64,000 nucleotides of DNA, taken from contig CAKZQG010000037.1 in the NCBI GenBank assembly GCA_937139605.1, positions 62,001 to 126,000 on the forward strand, in the 5' to 3' direction. The notes below the pieces were generated by a model. It was not told the origin of the DNA. It saw only the letters and a list, made by a program, of their open reading frames with translations, and searched no databases. The stretch comes from an uncultured bacterium (lineage in GTDB: Bacteria > DRYD01). Shown here piece after piece: positions 6,176 through 14,780 of this stretch. Position 1 is the stretch's first letter, and each line of letters opens with the position of its first letter. The translations under genes were made by a program, and so were the position numbers.

Positions 6176-7546
6176 ATGAAATTAGGATATAATTTTAAAT
6201 TTAAAATTGATTTTTTAAGGAATTTTGCTATTTTATTTTTAGTAATTTTAGGATTTTTTATTAACAGTTCTTTTGTAGATCAGTATGGAAATGACATAAC
6301 AATAAAACCCTGGGTTTCTAAGAATGTTGTTTCTTTGGGTGAAACTTTTTATTTAAAAATAAATATTCATTTTAAAAGTCCTAGTAAAACTAGTTGGTAT
6401 GTTGATAATAAATTTAAACTCTTAAAAATAGAAGAATTTCTTAATAATTTTACTGTTATTTCTCAATCTATTGATACTAATGTTACTCAAACTAATGATT
6501 ATGATATAATGGATTTAAGTTATACTTATGTTTTACAGGCTAGAGCTGTTGGAGAATTCACTATAAAAGATATCGGATTAATGTATTATATTGTTGATAA
6601 CAATAATACTATTACATTATACGCTAATATGGATAATAATGATGCAATAACTATAAAAGTAGTTAATACTCCATATACTACTAATCCAAATATTCCAAAT
6701 AATCCAAATATACCGAATAATCCGAACATCCCAAATAATCCGAATATTCCGAATAACCCAAATATACCTAATAATCCAAATAATCCGAATATCCCAAATA
6801 ACCCAAATATACCAAATACTCCTCCTACTACTTTTCCACCGTTTTTCCCAACTAATCCTCCTAATACTACAGCTCCTAATATTCCTAATAATCCATTTAC
6901 AACTAACACAAATAATTATCAAAATCCGTTTAATACTACTACAAATAATCCATATTTAACTAATCCCACAACTAATGGAGATGAAAGTAATTATGTTAAT
7001 ATTTTATTAATGGTTTTAGGGGGGCTTATTGCTTTAGTTATTGTTATTTTAGGAATGTATTGGATTTATAAGATTCTTTCTACCCCTCCAAAAAATGAAA
7101 CCTTATCTAAAGAGCAAACTGATAATAAACAATTATTAACTATAGATAAATTCGAATACTCTAAATCTGAAGTATTAGAAAAAATTAATTTAGTTGATTA
7201 TTCTAAGGTTAATTTTTATTCTAAATTGGATGAATTGAAAAGAAATGCTCAATATGAAAAATGGGAAGACCTTAAAAATAATCTTAATCTAATTATTTAT
7301 CATCTGTATTATAAAATAGATGCTGTCTTTAATAAAGGAAACTTAAAAGAATCCTTAAGTGTTCTTAGAAATATTAATAAAGAAAGCTATGATTTAATTT
7401 ATAGTCTATATACAAAAGTTTATAAATTTTTATTATATGACTTTGAAAGTATGGATTCTTATCATAAAAAAGAATTTATTAATGAAATTACAAAAGAATT
7501 AGAAAAAGCTTATAGAAGTATTAATGATTTAAAAGTTTTTAAATAA
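6176..7546 (+). CDS. Membrane protein with BatD-like domain and NPNIPN repeats
   Basis: 456 residues from the ATG at 6176, chosen over the upstream TTG because AAGGGGGG lies directly before it. Order: signal or anchor segment (about 15-31), an outer beta domain (about 32-165; K-N-V-V-S-L-G-E-T-F-Y-L recalls the opening of BatD/oxygen-tolerance domains), an Asn/Pro linker of NPNIPN repeats (170-214) running into a Thr/Pro/Asn stretch, a second membrane segment (about 272-294), then a cytoplasmic helical part of about 150 residues. The linker would hold the outer domain away from the membrane. No BatA/B/C or MoxR gene is adjacent. The BatD resemblance is weak. Confidence 0.55.
   Translation: MKLGYNFKFKIDFLRNFAILFLVILGFFINSSFVDQYGNDITIKPWVSKNVVSLGETFYLKINIHFKSPSKTSWYVDNKFKLLKIEEFLNNFTVISQSIDTNVTQTNDYDIMDLSYTYVLQARAVGEFTIKDIGLMYYIVDNNNTITLYANMDNNDAITIKVVNTPYTTNPNIPNNPNIPNNPNIPNNPNIPNNPNIPNNPNNPNIPNNPNIPNTPPTTFPPFFPTNPPNTTAPNIPNNPFTTNTNNYQNPFNTTTNNPYLTNPTTNGDESNYVNILLMVLGGLIALVIVILGMYWIYKILSTPPKNETLSKEQTDNKQLLTIDKFEYSKSEVLEKINLVDYSKVNFYSKLDELKRNAQYEKWEDLKNNLNLIIYHLYYKIDAVFNKGNLKESLSVLRNINKESYDLIYSLYTKVYKFLLYDFESMDSYHKKEFINEITKELEKAYRSINDLKVFK
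6683..6817 (+). repeat. Intragenic 18-nt tandem repeat encoding NPNIPN
   Basis: About seven units of an 18-nt repeat, one shortened to NPN, coding Asn-Pro-Asn-Ile-Pro-Asn. Third positions vary between units (aat/aac, cca/ccg/ccc/cct), which suggests the peptide is kept by selection rather than being a fresh duplication. A proline-spaced low-complexity spacer between an outer domain and a membrane helix fits. The reverse frame also reads open over the repeat, which is only a consequence of its composition. Confidence 0.85.
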
Positions 7547-7565
7547 ATTTTAATAAAAATTATTA

Positions 7566-8687
7566 ATGAGATATTTGTTTTTTTTAATTTTAATAATATT
7601 TTTTGGATATTTATTAAAAGATTATATTAATTTTATATTGGGGATTATAATATTTTCTTATTTAAGCGAAGTTTTTATAGATATTTTTTCTAAATTCAAA
7701 AAAAATATTCAAACTAAATTAGAACAAAAGATATCTACTGATTCTAAGATAGTTGGATTTTTAAAAAATTTTGGCTCTAATTTTTTGAATTTAATTAAAA
7801 TTGACATAGCATTTATATATTTGTTTTATTTGATCTTTTTATTTTTTATTGTTTTTGTCGTTATTCCCCCTGTTTTTATGGATTTGAAAAATATATTTTC
7901 TAATCTTATTGTTAAATTACCTTATATTTTAGATAATTTAAAAAATTACTTAGTTAATAATCAGTTTATTAATAGTTTTCTGATTAAAATAAATATAAAT
8001 ATTTCGGATTTATTCAATAAGATAGATTTTAATTCTGTTGTTAAAGATTATGTAAATTTTATTCAAAAATTAATTGGTTATATTTTAGGTTTTATTGCAT
8101 CTAATTTGAGTGTATTGTTTTTTATTTTTGTGCCTTTGTTTAGTATATATTTTTTAACATCTAAGGAAGATTTTAAAAACTGGATTTTTAATAATTTTCA
8201 TTATATTAGTGAGCTTAAAATTTTAATTGAATCTTATGATAGATACCAGAAATTATATTTAAAAGCTATTTTAGTGAATATTTTTTCTATTGTTATTATT
8301 TCATCTGTAGTTTTTTATTTTATATTTGGGTTTAAGGGGATCTCTTTAGGGATTTTATATGGGATTTTTTCTTTTATTCCTGTTTTAGGGCCACTTTTAG
8401 GTAGTTTATCTGCTATTATTTTAGCTTTCTCTAAGTCAATCTCTTTGGGAGTTTTTGTTGTTATTTTGGTATTTATTATTCAACAGATTTCAGATAATTT
8501 TATTATGCCAAAGATTATAAAAGATCATCTTAACTTAAATCCATTAATTACTATTTTTTCTATATTAGGGTTTTCTACACTTTTAGGGTTTTGGGCAGTG
8601 TTTATTGCTCCCCCTTTGATACTTACTATTAAAGATTTAATTGAATTTATCTCTGAAAATATTAAATCTAATTATGAAAATAAATAA
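7566..8687 (+). CDS. AI-2E family (PerM/YdiK/TqsA) permease-like membrane protein
   Basis: 373-residue polytopic protein of the AI-2E transporter family; members carry out autoinducer or ion export, and many have no known substrate. The diagnostic block GILYGIFSFIPVLGPLLG (about residues 259-276) is followed by two more membrane helices with Q-Q-I-S-D-N-F-I-M-P-K-I. About seven to eight hydrophobic segments are visible. Start ATG is 19 nt after the preceding stop with no clear Shine-Dalgarno, so it may be read by coupling or as part of one operon. Confidence 0.85.
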   Translation: MRYLFFLILIIFFGYLLKDYINFILGIIIFSYLSEVFIDIFSKFKKNIQTKLEQKISTDSKIVGFLKNFGSNFLNLIKIDIAFIYLFYLIFLFFIVFVVIPPVFMDLKNIFSNLIVKLPYILDNLKNYLVNNQFINSFLIKININISDLFNKIDFNSVVKDYVNFIQKLIGYILGFIASNLSVLFFIFVPLFSIYFLTSKEDFKNWIFNNFHYISELKILIESYDRYQKLYLKAILVNIFSIVIISSVVFYFIFGFKGISLGILYGIFSFIPVLGPLLGSLSAIILAFSKSISLGVFVVILVFIIQQISDNFIMPKIIKDHLNLNPLITIFSILGFSTLLGFWAVFIAPPLILTIKDLIEFISENIKSNYENK

Positions 8688-8717
8688 AAGTAAAACTTAA
8701 AGACAAGGATTAAAATC

Positions 8718-11405
8718 ATGTTAAAGCAAATTAACTATGTTTTTGGAGAGTTTATTGAGCATCCTTTAAATATTAGCGATATGGAAGTTATATTTAAACA
8801 AGCACGAAATAAATTGAAAAAAATCTATTATTTACCTGTTTATAGAATAATAGATAGTATTGATAAAGTATTAAATCTATGGAAAGATGAGAATAGTTTT
8901 TATTATAAAGAAACATTAAAATTAATGCCTGATATTGTTGGATTTAGTGATAAAATGATTAAATTAGCTATAGATGAATTAATTAAAAATTTTATTAAAG
9001 AGAATCTTGTTAAACGTTTAGATGTTGAATTAAAAGACCTTAACTTATTAGATAAATGGTTATATGATAATAAGTCTAATGTATTTTTAAGGGTAAATCC
9101 TATTGGGGTATTGGTTCATATAACTGCTGGGAATGTCTTTGTTTCTGCTATTGATTCTTTGTTAAGTGGGTTAATAACTAAGAACATTAATATAATAAAG
9201 ACTTCTTCTAAGGTTGGAACTACTTTTGGGATTTTATTCTCTAAGAGCTTTTTGGAAATAGATAAAGAATTAGCTTCTTTATTTGCTATAATTAATTTTG
9301 ATTATAAAGATAAAAAGCTAATAGATTTAATTAATGAGTATTCAGATGGGGTGATCGTTTGGGGGGGGAGGGATTCTACTAAGTATTTTTTAGAAAATAT
9401 TGAGCCTACTAAGAATATTGTTATATTTGGACCTAAGTATAGTATATCTGTTATAGATGTAGATATATTTTTGAATTATAATATAGATTTTATTTGTGAG
9501 AATTTAGCATATGATATAAGTTTATGGGAGCAAAGGGCTTGCTCTTCTCCTCAAGTTATCTATATTGTTGGTAAAACAGATATTGAATTTCTTAAATATT
9601 TTGCTCATAAACTATCTTTTCATTTGAATATGAAACTAAAAGAGATTTTACAATATGAGTTATCTTTTGATGAATATGTTGAGCAGTTTGTAGCTTCTGA
9701 ATTAGCTATTTCCAAAGAAGTTTTAAATAAAGCTATTTATTATGATAGAGTTGTTATTGATTTAAGTGATGATGAATTCTTTTTTATTTCTCCTCTTAAT
9801 AGATTTGTTTATATTAAAAATATTACTGATATTGATTTTTTAGTATCTAAGTTAGAAAATAAAAGAGATATTTTACAAAGTTGTTCTATTTTAACTACTA
9901 ATGAAAAATTATATGAATATACTGAAAAATTAGCTACTATTAATATAACTAGATTTACTAATATAGGATTGATAGCTCATAGTTATTTAAATGCCCCATA
10001 TGAAGGAGATTATATTTTAAAAAGATTTTCTAAATTAGTTTCAATAGAGAAAAATAAATCTAATTTTGATACTTTCTTAGAAGAAGATTTATCTAAATTA
10101 AAACCGTTTTATATAACTAATAAGTTGATATTTTTGTTTAAATATGCTTATAATAATTCAGATTTTTATAAAAAAATATATTCTAAAGTTTTGGAAAATA
10201 ATGGAATTAGTGATATAAATGAGATTAATGAAAGCAATTTTTTTAGTATATTCTATCAATTGCCATTAATTAATAAGGATGATATATATGAGCATTCTTT
10301 AACAGGAGATAAGGGGATATTGACTTCTTATCAGAATTGTTATGTTTTTTCAACAGGGGGAACTACTGGGAAACATAAGTATGTAGCTTATTCTTTTGAT
10401 GAGTTTGAGAAAATAACTTATTATTTATCACAGATATATTTTTTAGCGGGGATAAGTAAGGATGATGTAGTAGCTAATTTATTTATGTCAGGAAATTTAT
10501 GGACTTCTTTTATTGCTGTTAATAAAGCTTTAGAAGCTTTAGGTTGTATTATTTTACCTATTTCTGGTAATACTAATATTGAATTAATTATAGAATATTT
10601 ATCTGTTTTAAAACCTAATGTTATTTTAGGGATACCTACTCAGATTATTGAGATTGCTAAATATATTGAACAAAATAATCTAGATATTTCTATAGAAAAG
10701 ATATTTTATGGTGGGGAAGTGCTTTATGATAATCAACGAGAGTACTTAAAAAAAGTTTTAAAAACTAAGTTAATAAGATCTGCGGGGTATGCTTCTGTAG
10801 ATGCTGGACCTATTGCTTATCAATGTAAGTACTTAACTGGTAATCAGCATCATATCCTTACTAATTATCAATTTGTTGAGATTATAGATCCAGATACCAA
10901 TAAAATAATAAATTTTGATAGTGATGAAATTGGGGAAATTGTTGTAACTAATTTAGAAAGATTTTTAATGCCTGTTATTAGATATAAAACAGGGGATTTA
11001 GGCAGATGGATTTCAAATGAATGTAAATGTTTAAGGAGCTCTTATATTATTGAGCTTCTTGGGAGATTTGATGACTGGATAAGATTAGCTAGCTATGACT
11101 TTTATTACCAAGATTTTATTAATGCTCTTGAAACTATTGAATATTTAGAACCTTTTGTTCAGTTAAAAATCTCTAGGAAAGAATATTATTTACAAATCTT
11201 TATTAAGCTAAAAAATTTTATTCAGATTAATCAAAATAAATTAAATGAAATAAAACAACAATATTTAAATAATTTAAAAAAGATAAATTGGCAATTAAAG
11301 GAAGGTATAGAAACTAATTTAATTAAGTTTGAAATCAATTTTGTTAAAGATTTTATAAAAAATCCAAAAACCGGAAAAATTTTAAAGATAATTTACTTAG
11401 ATTGA
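8718..11405 (+). CDS. LuxC acyl-CoA/acyl reductase fused to LuxE/PaaK-like acyl-adenylating domain
   Basis: 895 residues. The N-terminal 430 or so match LuxC: N-P-I-G-V-L-V-H-I-T-A-G-N-V, then WGGRDSTKYF, and WEQRACSSPQVIYI whose cysteine is the acyl acceptor in LuxC. The C-terminal half (about 440-895) is an AMP-binding domain of LuxE/phenylacetate-CoA ligase type: FSTGGTTGKHK phosphate loop, FYGGEVL, SAGYASVDAGPIAYQC and YKTGDLGRW. In bacterial bioluminescence LuxE activates a fatty acid and passes it to LuxC for reduction to aldehyde; one chain carrying both could channel acid to aldehyde. No luxAB-like gene is in the window. AAGGA before the ATG. Confidence 0.85.
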   Translation: MLKQINYVFGEFIEHPLNISDMEVIFKQARNKLKKIYYLPVYRIIDSIDKVLNLWKDENSFYYKETLKLMPDIVGFSDKMIKLAIDELIKNFIKENLVKRLDVELKDLNLLDKWLYDNKSNVFLRVNPIGVLVHITAGNVFVSAIDSLLSGLITKNINIIKTSSKVGTTFGILFSKSFLEIDKELASLFAIINFDYKDKKLIDLINEYSDGVIVWGGRDSTKYFLENIEPTKNIVIFGPKYSISVIDVDIFLNYNIDFICENLAYDISLWEQRACSSPQVIYIVGKTDIEFLKYFAHKLSFHLNMKLKEILQYELSFDEYVEQFVASELAISKEVLNKAIYYDRVVIDLSDDEFFFISPLNRFVYIKNITDIDFLVSKLENKRDILQSCSILTTNEKLYEYTEKLATINITRFTNIGLIAHSYLNAPYEGDYILKRFSKLVSIEKNKSNFDTFLEEDLSKLKPFYITNKLIFLFKYAYNNSDFYKKIYSKVLENNGISDINEINESNFFSIFYQLPLINKDDIYEHSLTGDKGILTSYQNCYVFSTGGTTGKHKYVAYSFDEFEKITYYLSQIYFLAGISKDDVVANLFMSGNLWTSFIAVNKALEALGCIILPISGNTNIELIIEYLSVLKPNVILGIPTQIIEIAKYIEQNNLDISIEKIFYGGEVLYDNQREYLKKVLKTKLIRSAGYASVDAGPIAYQCKYLTGNQHHILTNYQFVEIIDPDTNKIINFDSDEIGEIVVTNLERFLMPVIRYKTGDLGRWISNECKCLRSSYIIELLGRFDDWIRLASYDFYYQDFINALETIEYLEPFVQLKISRKEYYLQIFIKLKNFIQINQNKLNEIKQQYLNNLKKINWQLKEGIETNLIKFEINFVKDFIKNPKTGKILKIIYLD

Positions 11406-11474
11406 TTTTTTATACAAAATGGTATTTATTTACTTGATTAATATTTTATATAAAGAAAGGGGTATAGATAGGTT

Positions 11475-12827
11475 ATGAAGGAGATTTTTATAGTAGGTGG
11501 AGGACCTGCGGGGGTTAAATTAGCTCAGGAATTGAGGATCATGGGTTTTGAAGGAAAAATTTACTTAATTGAAGATAGATTCTTAGGAGGAGAATGTACT
11601 AATGTAGGGTGTATACCTTCTAAAGCTTTATTTAATTTTTCTAAAAATTTTTATAAAACTAAAAAATTATTTAATATTGAATTAGATTTAGATGTTAATA
11701 ATATTTATAATAGTGTAAGAAGAGTTGTTAATACTATAAAAAAGGGGATAGAAGATAGTTTAAAAAAATTTGAAATAGATGTTGTTTTTGATTCTGCTAA
11801 ATTTAATAATGATAAGATAATACTTTCTAACAAAGAATTTAATTATGAGATTTTAGCGTTAGCTACTGGTAGCTATCCGGTTAATATACTTGATCTTGTT
11901 AAAAATGATATTAAAGATAATTCAAGGATATTGGATAATAGGAGTTTATGGGGCAATTCTTTTAAGGATTTTTTAAATGATTTATCCAAAGGAAGTAGAA
12001 TTTTAATTGTAGGAGGAGGATATATTGGCTTAGAAACTGCAACATTGTTTAGTATATTTAAGAAATCTTTATTCTATATTTTTGAAATATTTGATAGAAT
12101 TTTATTTAATGCTGATAAGGAAATATCTGCTGAACTTTTTAAAAATCTTAATAAAGATAATATTAATATCTATACATCAACTAAATTGCTAGAAATAAAA
12201 CAAAATAAAAATAGTTATTTAGTTATTTTTGAAAGAGAGGGAAAGCAAGAACAATTAGAAGTTGATTATATAGTATCTGCTATTGGTAGAAAACCTAATT
12301 TACCTTTAGATTTAATAACTAAAAAAGAAATAAATTTTGATAATTATTTAAGATTAAAGGGATTAAAGAAGTTAATATTTGCTTTAGGAGATGTTACTGG
12401 TTTAAAGATGTTAGCTCATAAAGCTGAATATCAAGCTAAAATTGTTGCAAAAAACATTATAACTTATCTTTCTCAAAATAAATTAAATTATGAGTATAAT
12501 TTAAATATAGAGAGTTTAATACCTGGGGTAGTTTTTACTATTCCGCAGGTAGCGTTTTATGGATTAACAGAAGAGGAAGCTAAACATAAATTGAATAATA
12601 ATGTAATAGTAAAGCGAGCATACTTTGCTGCTAATTCTAGAGCTATTGCTGATTTAGATAGGAACGGATTTATTAAAGTTATATATAATGATTTAGGCGA
12701 AATATTAGGAGCTCATATGATAGGCAATGATGTAGATTTACTTGTCTCTACTTTACTAAGTTATCATAGTGAAATAGTGGTTTATCCACATCCTACTTTG
12801 GCTGAAATCCTTAATGAATTATTATAA
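11475..12827 (+). CDS. FAD-dependent pyridine nucleotide-disulfide oxidoreductase (dihydrolipoamide dehydrogenase-like)
   Basis: 450 residues with the class I flavoprotein plan: FAD-binding GGGPAG near the N-terminus, redox-active disulfide GGECTNVGCIPSKAL, second dinucleotide fold LIVGGGYIGLETA, FAD motif FALGDVTG and C-terminal dimer domain ending HSEIVVYPHPTLAEI, where the HPT histidine is the active-site base of lipoamide dehydrogenases. No E1, E2 or glycine cleavage genes are adjacent, so the disulfide substrate is not given by context; mercuric or soluble transhydrogenase-like relatives are less likely. Shine-Dalgarno-like AAAGAAAGGGG lies a little far from the ATG. Confidence 0.82.
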   Translation: MKEIFIVGGGPAGVKLAQELRIMGFEGKIYLIEDRFLGGECTNVGCIPSKALFNFSKNFYKTKKLFNIELDLDVNNIYNSVRRVVNTIKKGIEDSLKKFEIDVVFDSAKFNNDKIILSNKEFNYEILALATGSYPVNILDLVKNDIKDNSRILDNRSLWGNSFKDFLNDLSKGSRILIVGGGYIGLETATLFSIFKKSLFYIFEIFDRILFNADKEISAELFKNLNKDNINIYTSTKLLEIKQNKNSYLVIFEREGKQEQLEVDYIVSAIGRKPNLPLDLITKKEINFDNYLRLKGLKKLIFALGDVTGLKMLAHKAEYQAKIVAKNIITYLSQNKLNYEYNLNIESLIPGVVFTIPQVAFYGLTEEEAKHKLNNNVIVKRAYFAANSRAIADLDRNGFIKVIYNDLGEILGAHMIGNDVDLLVSTLLSYHSEIVVYPHPTLAEILNELL

Positions 12828-12869
12828 ATTCATAAATTAAAATAAAGTTATATAAGGAGGAAGAATTAT

Positions 12870-14033
12870 ATGCTTACAGTTAATAAAAAAATAACTGATA
12901 AAATAAGGGGAAGTGCTAATAAAGTTGTTTCTAATGCTAAGTATGTTTCTATTAGTGATAAAGCTATTGATGATTTTGTTAATAACGATTTAAAAAACTA
13001 TATTAAAACCTATAATTATGATAATGTAGAAAATATATTATCTGTAAATTATCATTATATAGATTTTGAGAATCCTTTAAGGAGTATATGGTATTTTTTT
13101 GTGCTTGATACTATTAATTTTTGTTTTTGGAATTTAAATGCTAGAGATAAATGGACGTTGATAAAAGGGGATAATGAGGAAATAGTTAGTGGCTATTTAG
13201 CATTAGCATTGGTTTTAAAACAAGAAGCTATATCTAATCCTTTATTTGATAAGCCTTCTTACTGGGCTAAGCTATTTAAAGGGGAATTATTGAGAATGTT
13301 ATACCCCTTATATGGAAATGTTAAATATTTAAAAGGAGAACTAATGTTGTTAGAAGAAAGGGTTACTAATTTAAGAGAATTAGGAGAAAATATCTTAGGA
13401 AAACCTTTAGTTAAGTTATATCAAAAGTTATTTATTTCTAAGCAAGAGATAAAAAATATTAATGAAATAAGGACTTATTTTAGAGAAGATGATGAAAGTA
13501 ATAAAATATTGAATTTATTTGATAAATCTTTAGATGTTAATAAGTTTTTGGATAATATTATTTATAATTTTAAAAGTTATAATGATAAAGCAGATTATGT
13601 ATTAAAGGATGGTGAAGTTATTCAAGTTTATTTTTATAAACGTGCGCAGCTTTTAGCTCATGATTTATATCTACTTTATAAATTCTATGAAAAGAATTCT
13701 AAAGATTTATTAAATAAATTCCCTTATCTTAAGTTGCTTAATTTTAAGAATATAAATGATTTAACTGTCTTTGCTGATTATAAGCTTCCACAATTATTAG
13801 AATATAAGAAGGTAATTAATTATACAGATGATTTAAGGAATGAGATAAATCAAGGAGTTATTATTTCTAAAGAAAAAGAAATAGAGATAAGAGCAGCTAC
13901 TATAGTAGCTTGCGAAAAAATAGCTAAAAAACTTAATATTTATGAAGCTTTATTGGATAATATTTTGTGGAATGTAGCTAAAGCTACTCAATTTAATCTT
14001 CCCTATCATAAAAGCATCTCTATTTATTATTAA
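12870..14033 (+). CDS. Queuosine salvage protein (queuosine 5'-phosphate N-glycosylase, Qng1/DUF2419 family)
   Basis: 387 residues matching the family that releases queuine from queuosine 5'-phosphate for reuse in tRNA. Visible family blocks: D-T-I-N-F-C-F-W-N near residue 90, LFKGELLRMLYPLYGN, LREL GENILG, YKRAQLLAHDLYLLY, LTVFADYKLPQLL and E-I-E-I-R-A-A-T-I-V-A-C-E-K, ending in LDNILWNVAK. These proteins are best known from eukaryotes, with scattered bacterial members. AAGGAGG before ATG. No tgt or queuine transporter is in the window, so where the queuine goes is inferred. Confidence 0.82.
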   Translation: MLTVNKKITDKIRGSANKVVSNAKYVSISDKAIDDFVNNDLKNYIKTYNYDNVENILSVNYHYIDFENPLRSIWYFFVLDTINFCFWNLNARDKWTLIKGDNEEIVSGYLALALVLKQEAISNPLFDKPSYWAKLFKGELLRMLYPLYGNVKYLKGELMLLEERVTNLRELGENILGKPLVKLYQKLFISKQEIKNINEIRTYFREDDESNKILNLFDKSLDVNKFLDNIIYNFKSYNDKADYVLKDGEVIQVYFYKRAQLLAHDLYLLYKFYEKNSKDLLNKFPYLKLLNFKNINDLTVFADYKLPQLLEYKKVINYTDDLRNEINQGVIISKEKEIEIRAATIVACEKIAKKLNIYEALLDNILWNVAKATQFNLPYHKSISIYY

Positions 14034-14077
14034 TAAATAATTAAAAATTAATGGGAATCACAGAAGGGAGATGAATT

Positions 14078-14758
14078 ATGACTTATTTAAAACAGGTTTT
14101 ATATAATTTAGAGAAAAATCCTAAAGCTTTATTTTGTTTACAAAAAGCTAATGCTAATTTAAAGGCTTGGGGATATACTGAGCATGGGATTAGGCATGCT
14201 AAAATAACTTCTCAAAGAGCAATGTATATCTTAAGGAAACTACATTATCCAGAGGAAGATGTTTATTTAGCAGGGATTGCGGGGTTTTTACATGATATTG
14301 GGAATTTAGTTTCTAGATATAATCATGAGGTTAGTAGTGCGTTTTTAGCTTTGGATATGCTAAAAGAGATGGGAGTTGAATTTAATGATATAATAAAAAT
14401 TATGTCAGCTATTGGTGCACATGAAGATGATCATTTCCTTGATATCCCTGATCCTATCGCTGCTTCTTTGATAATAGCTGATAAAAGTGATGTCCATAGA
14501 AGTAGAGTCCAAAATAACGATATTAATACCTTTGATATTCATGATAGGGTTAATTACGCAGTTGAAAAAGATCAATTAATAGTTGATAATTCTAATTCTA
14601 AGCCTACTATTGTTATTGATTTAAAAATAAATACGAATTTTTCTTCTATTATTGAATATTTTGAGATATTTTTACATAGGATGAAGATGTGTAAAAGAAG
14701 TGCAGAAGCTATTAACTGCGAATTCGCTCTTATTATTAATAATCAACGTATGGTTTAA
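14078..14758 (+). CDS. HD-domain phosphohydrolase
   Basis: 226-residue HD superfamily protein. Metal ligands appear as H-G-I-R-H-A near residue 40, the doublet in GFLHDIGN, and H-E-D-D-H plus A-D-K-S-D-V-H-R further on, which is a complete HD signature (H...HD...D). No extra sensor or membrane domain. Such stand-alone HD proteins hydrolyse nucleotides or phosphoesters; substrate not readable. Shine-Dalgarno AAGGGAG 8 nt before ATG; between the queuosine salvage gene and a helicase gene, likely one transcript. Confidence 0.8.
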   Translation: MTYLKQVLYNLEKNPKALFCLQKANANLKAWGYTEHGIRHAKITSQRAMYILRKLHYPEEDVYLAGIAGFLHDIGNLVSRYNHEVSSAFLALDMLKEMGVEFNDIIKIMSAIGAHEDDHFLDIPDPIAASLIIADKSDVHRSRVQNNDINTFDIHDRVNYAVEKDQLIVDNSNSKPTIVIDLKINTNFSSIIEYFEIFLHRMKMCKRSAEAINCEFALIINNQRMV

Positions 14759-14780
14759 AATATTTTAACAAAAATTGTTC

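Noticed and set aside
6586..6922. Two minus-strand frames rich in Gly/Ile/Phe or Trp/Ile
   Set aside because: Reverse reading of the NPNIPN repeat; no ribosome site.
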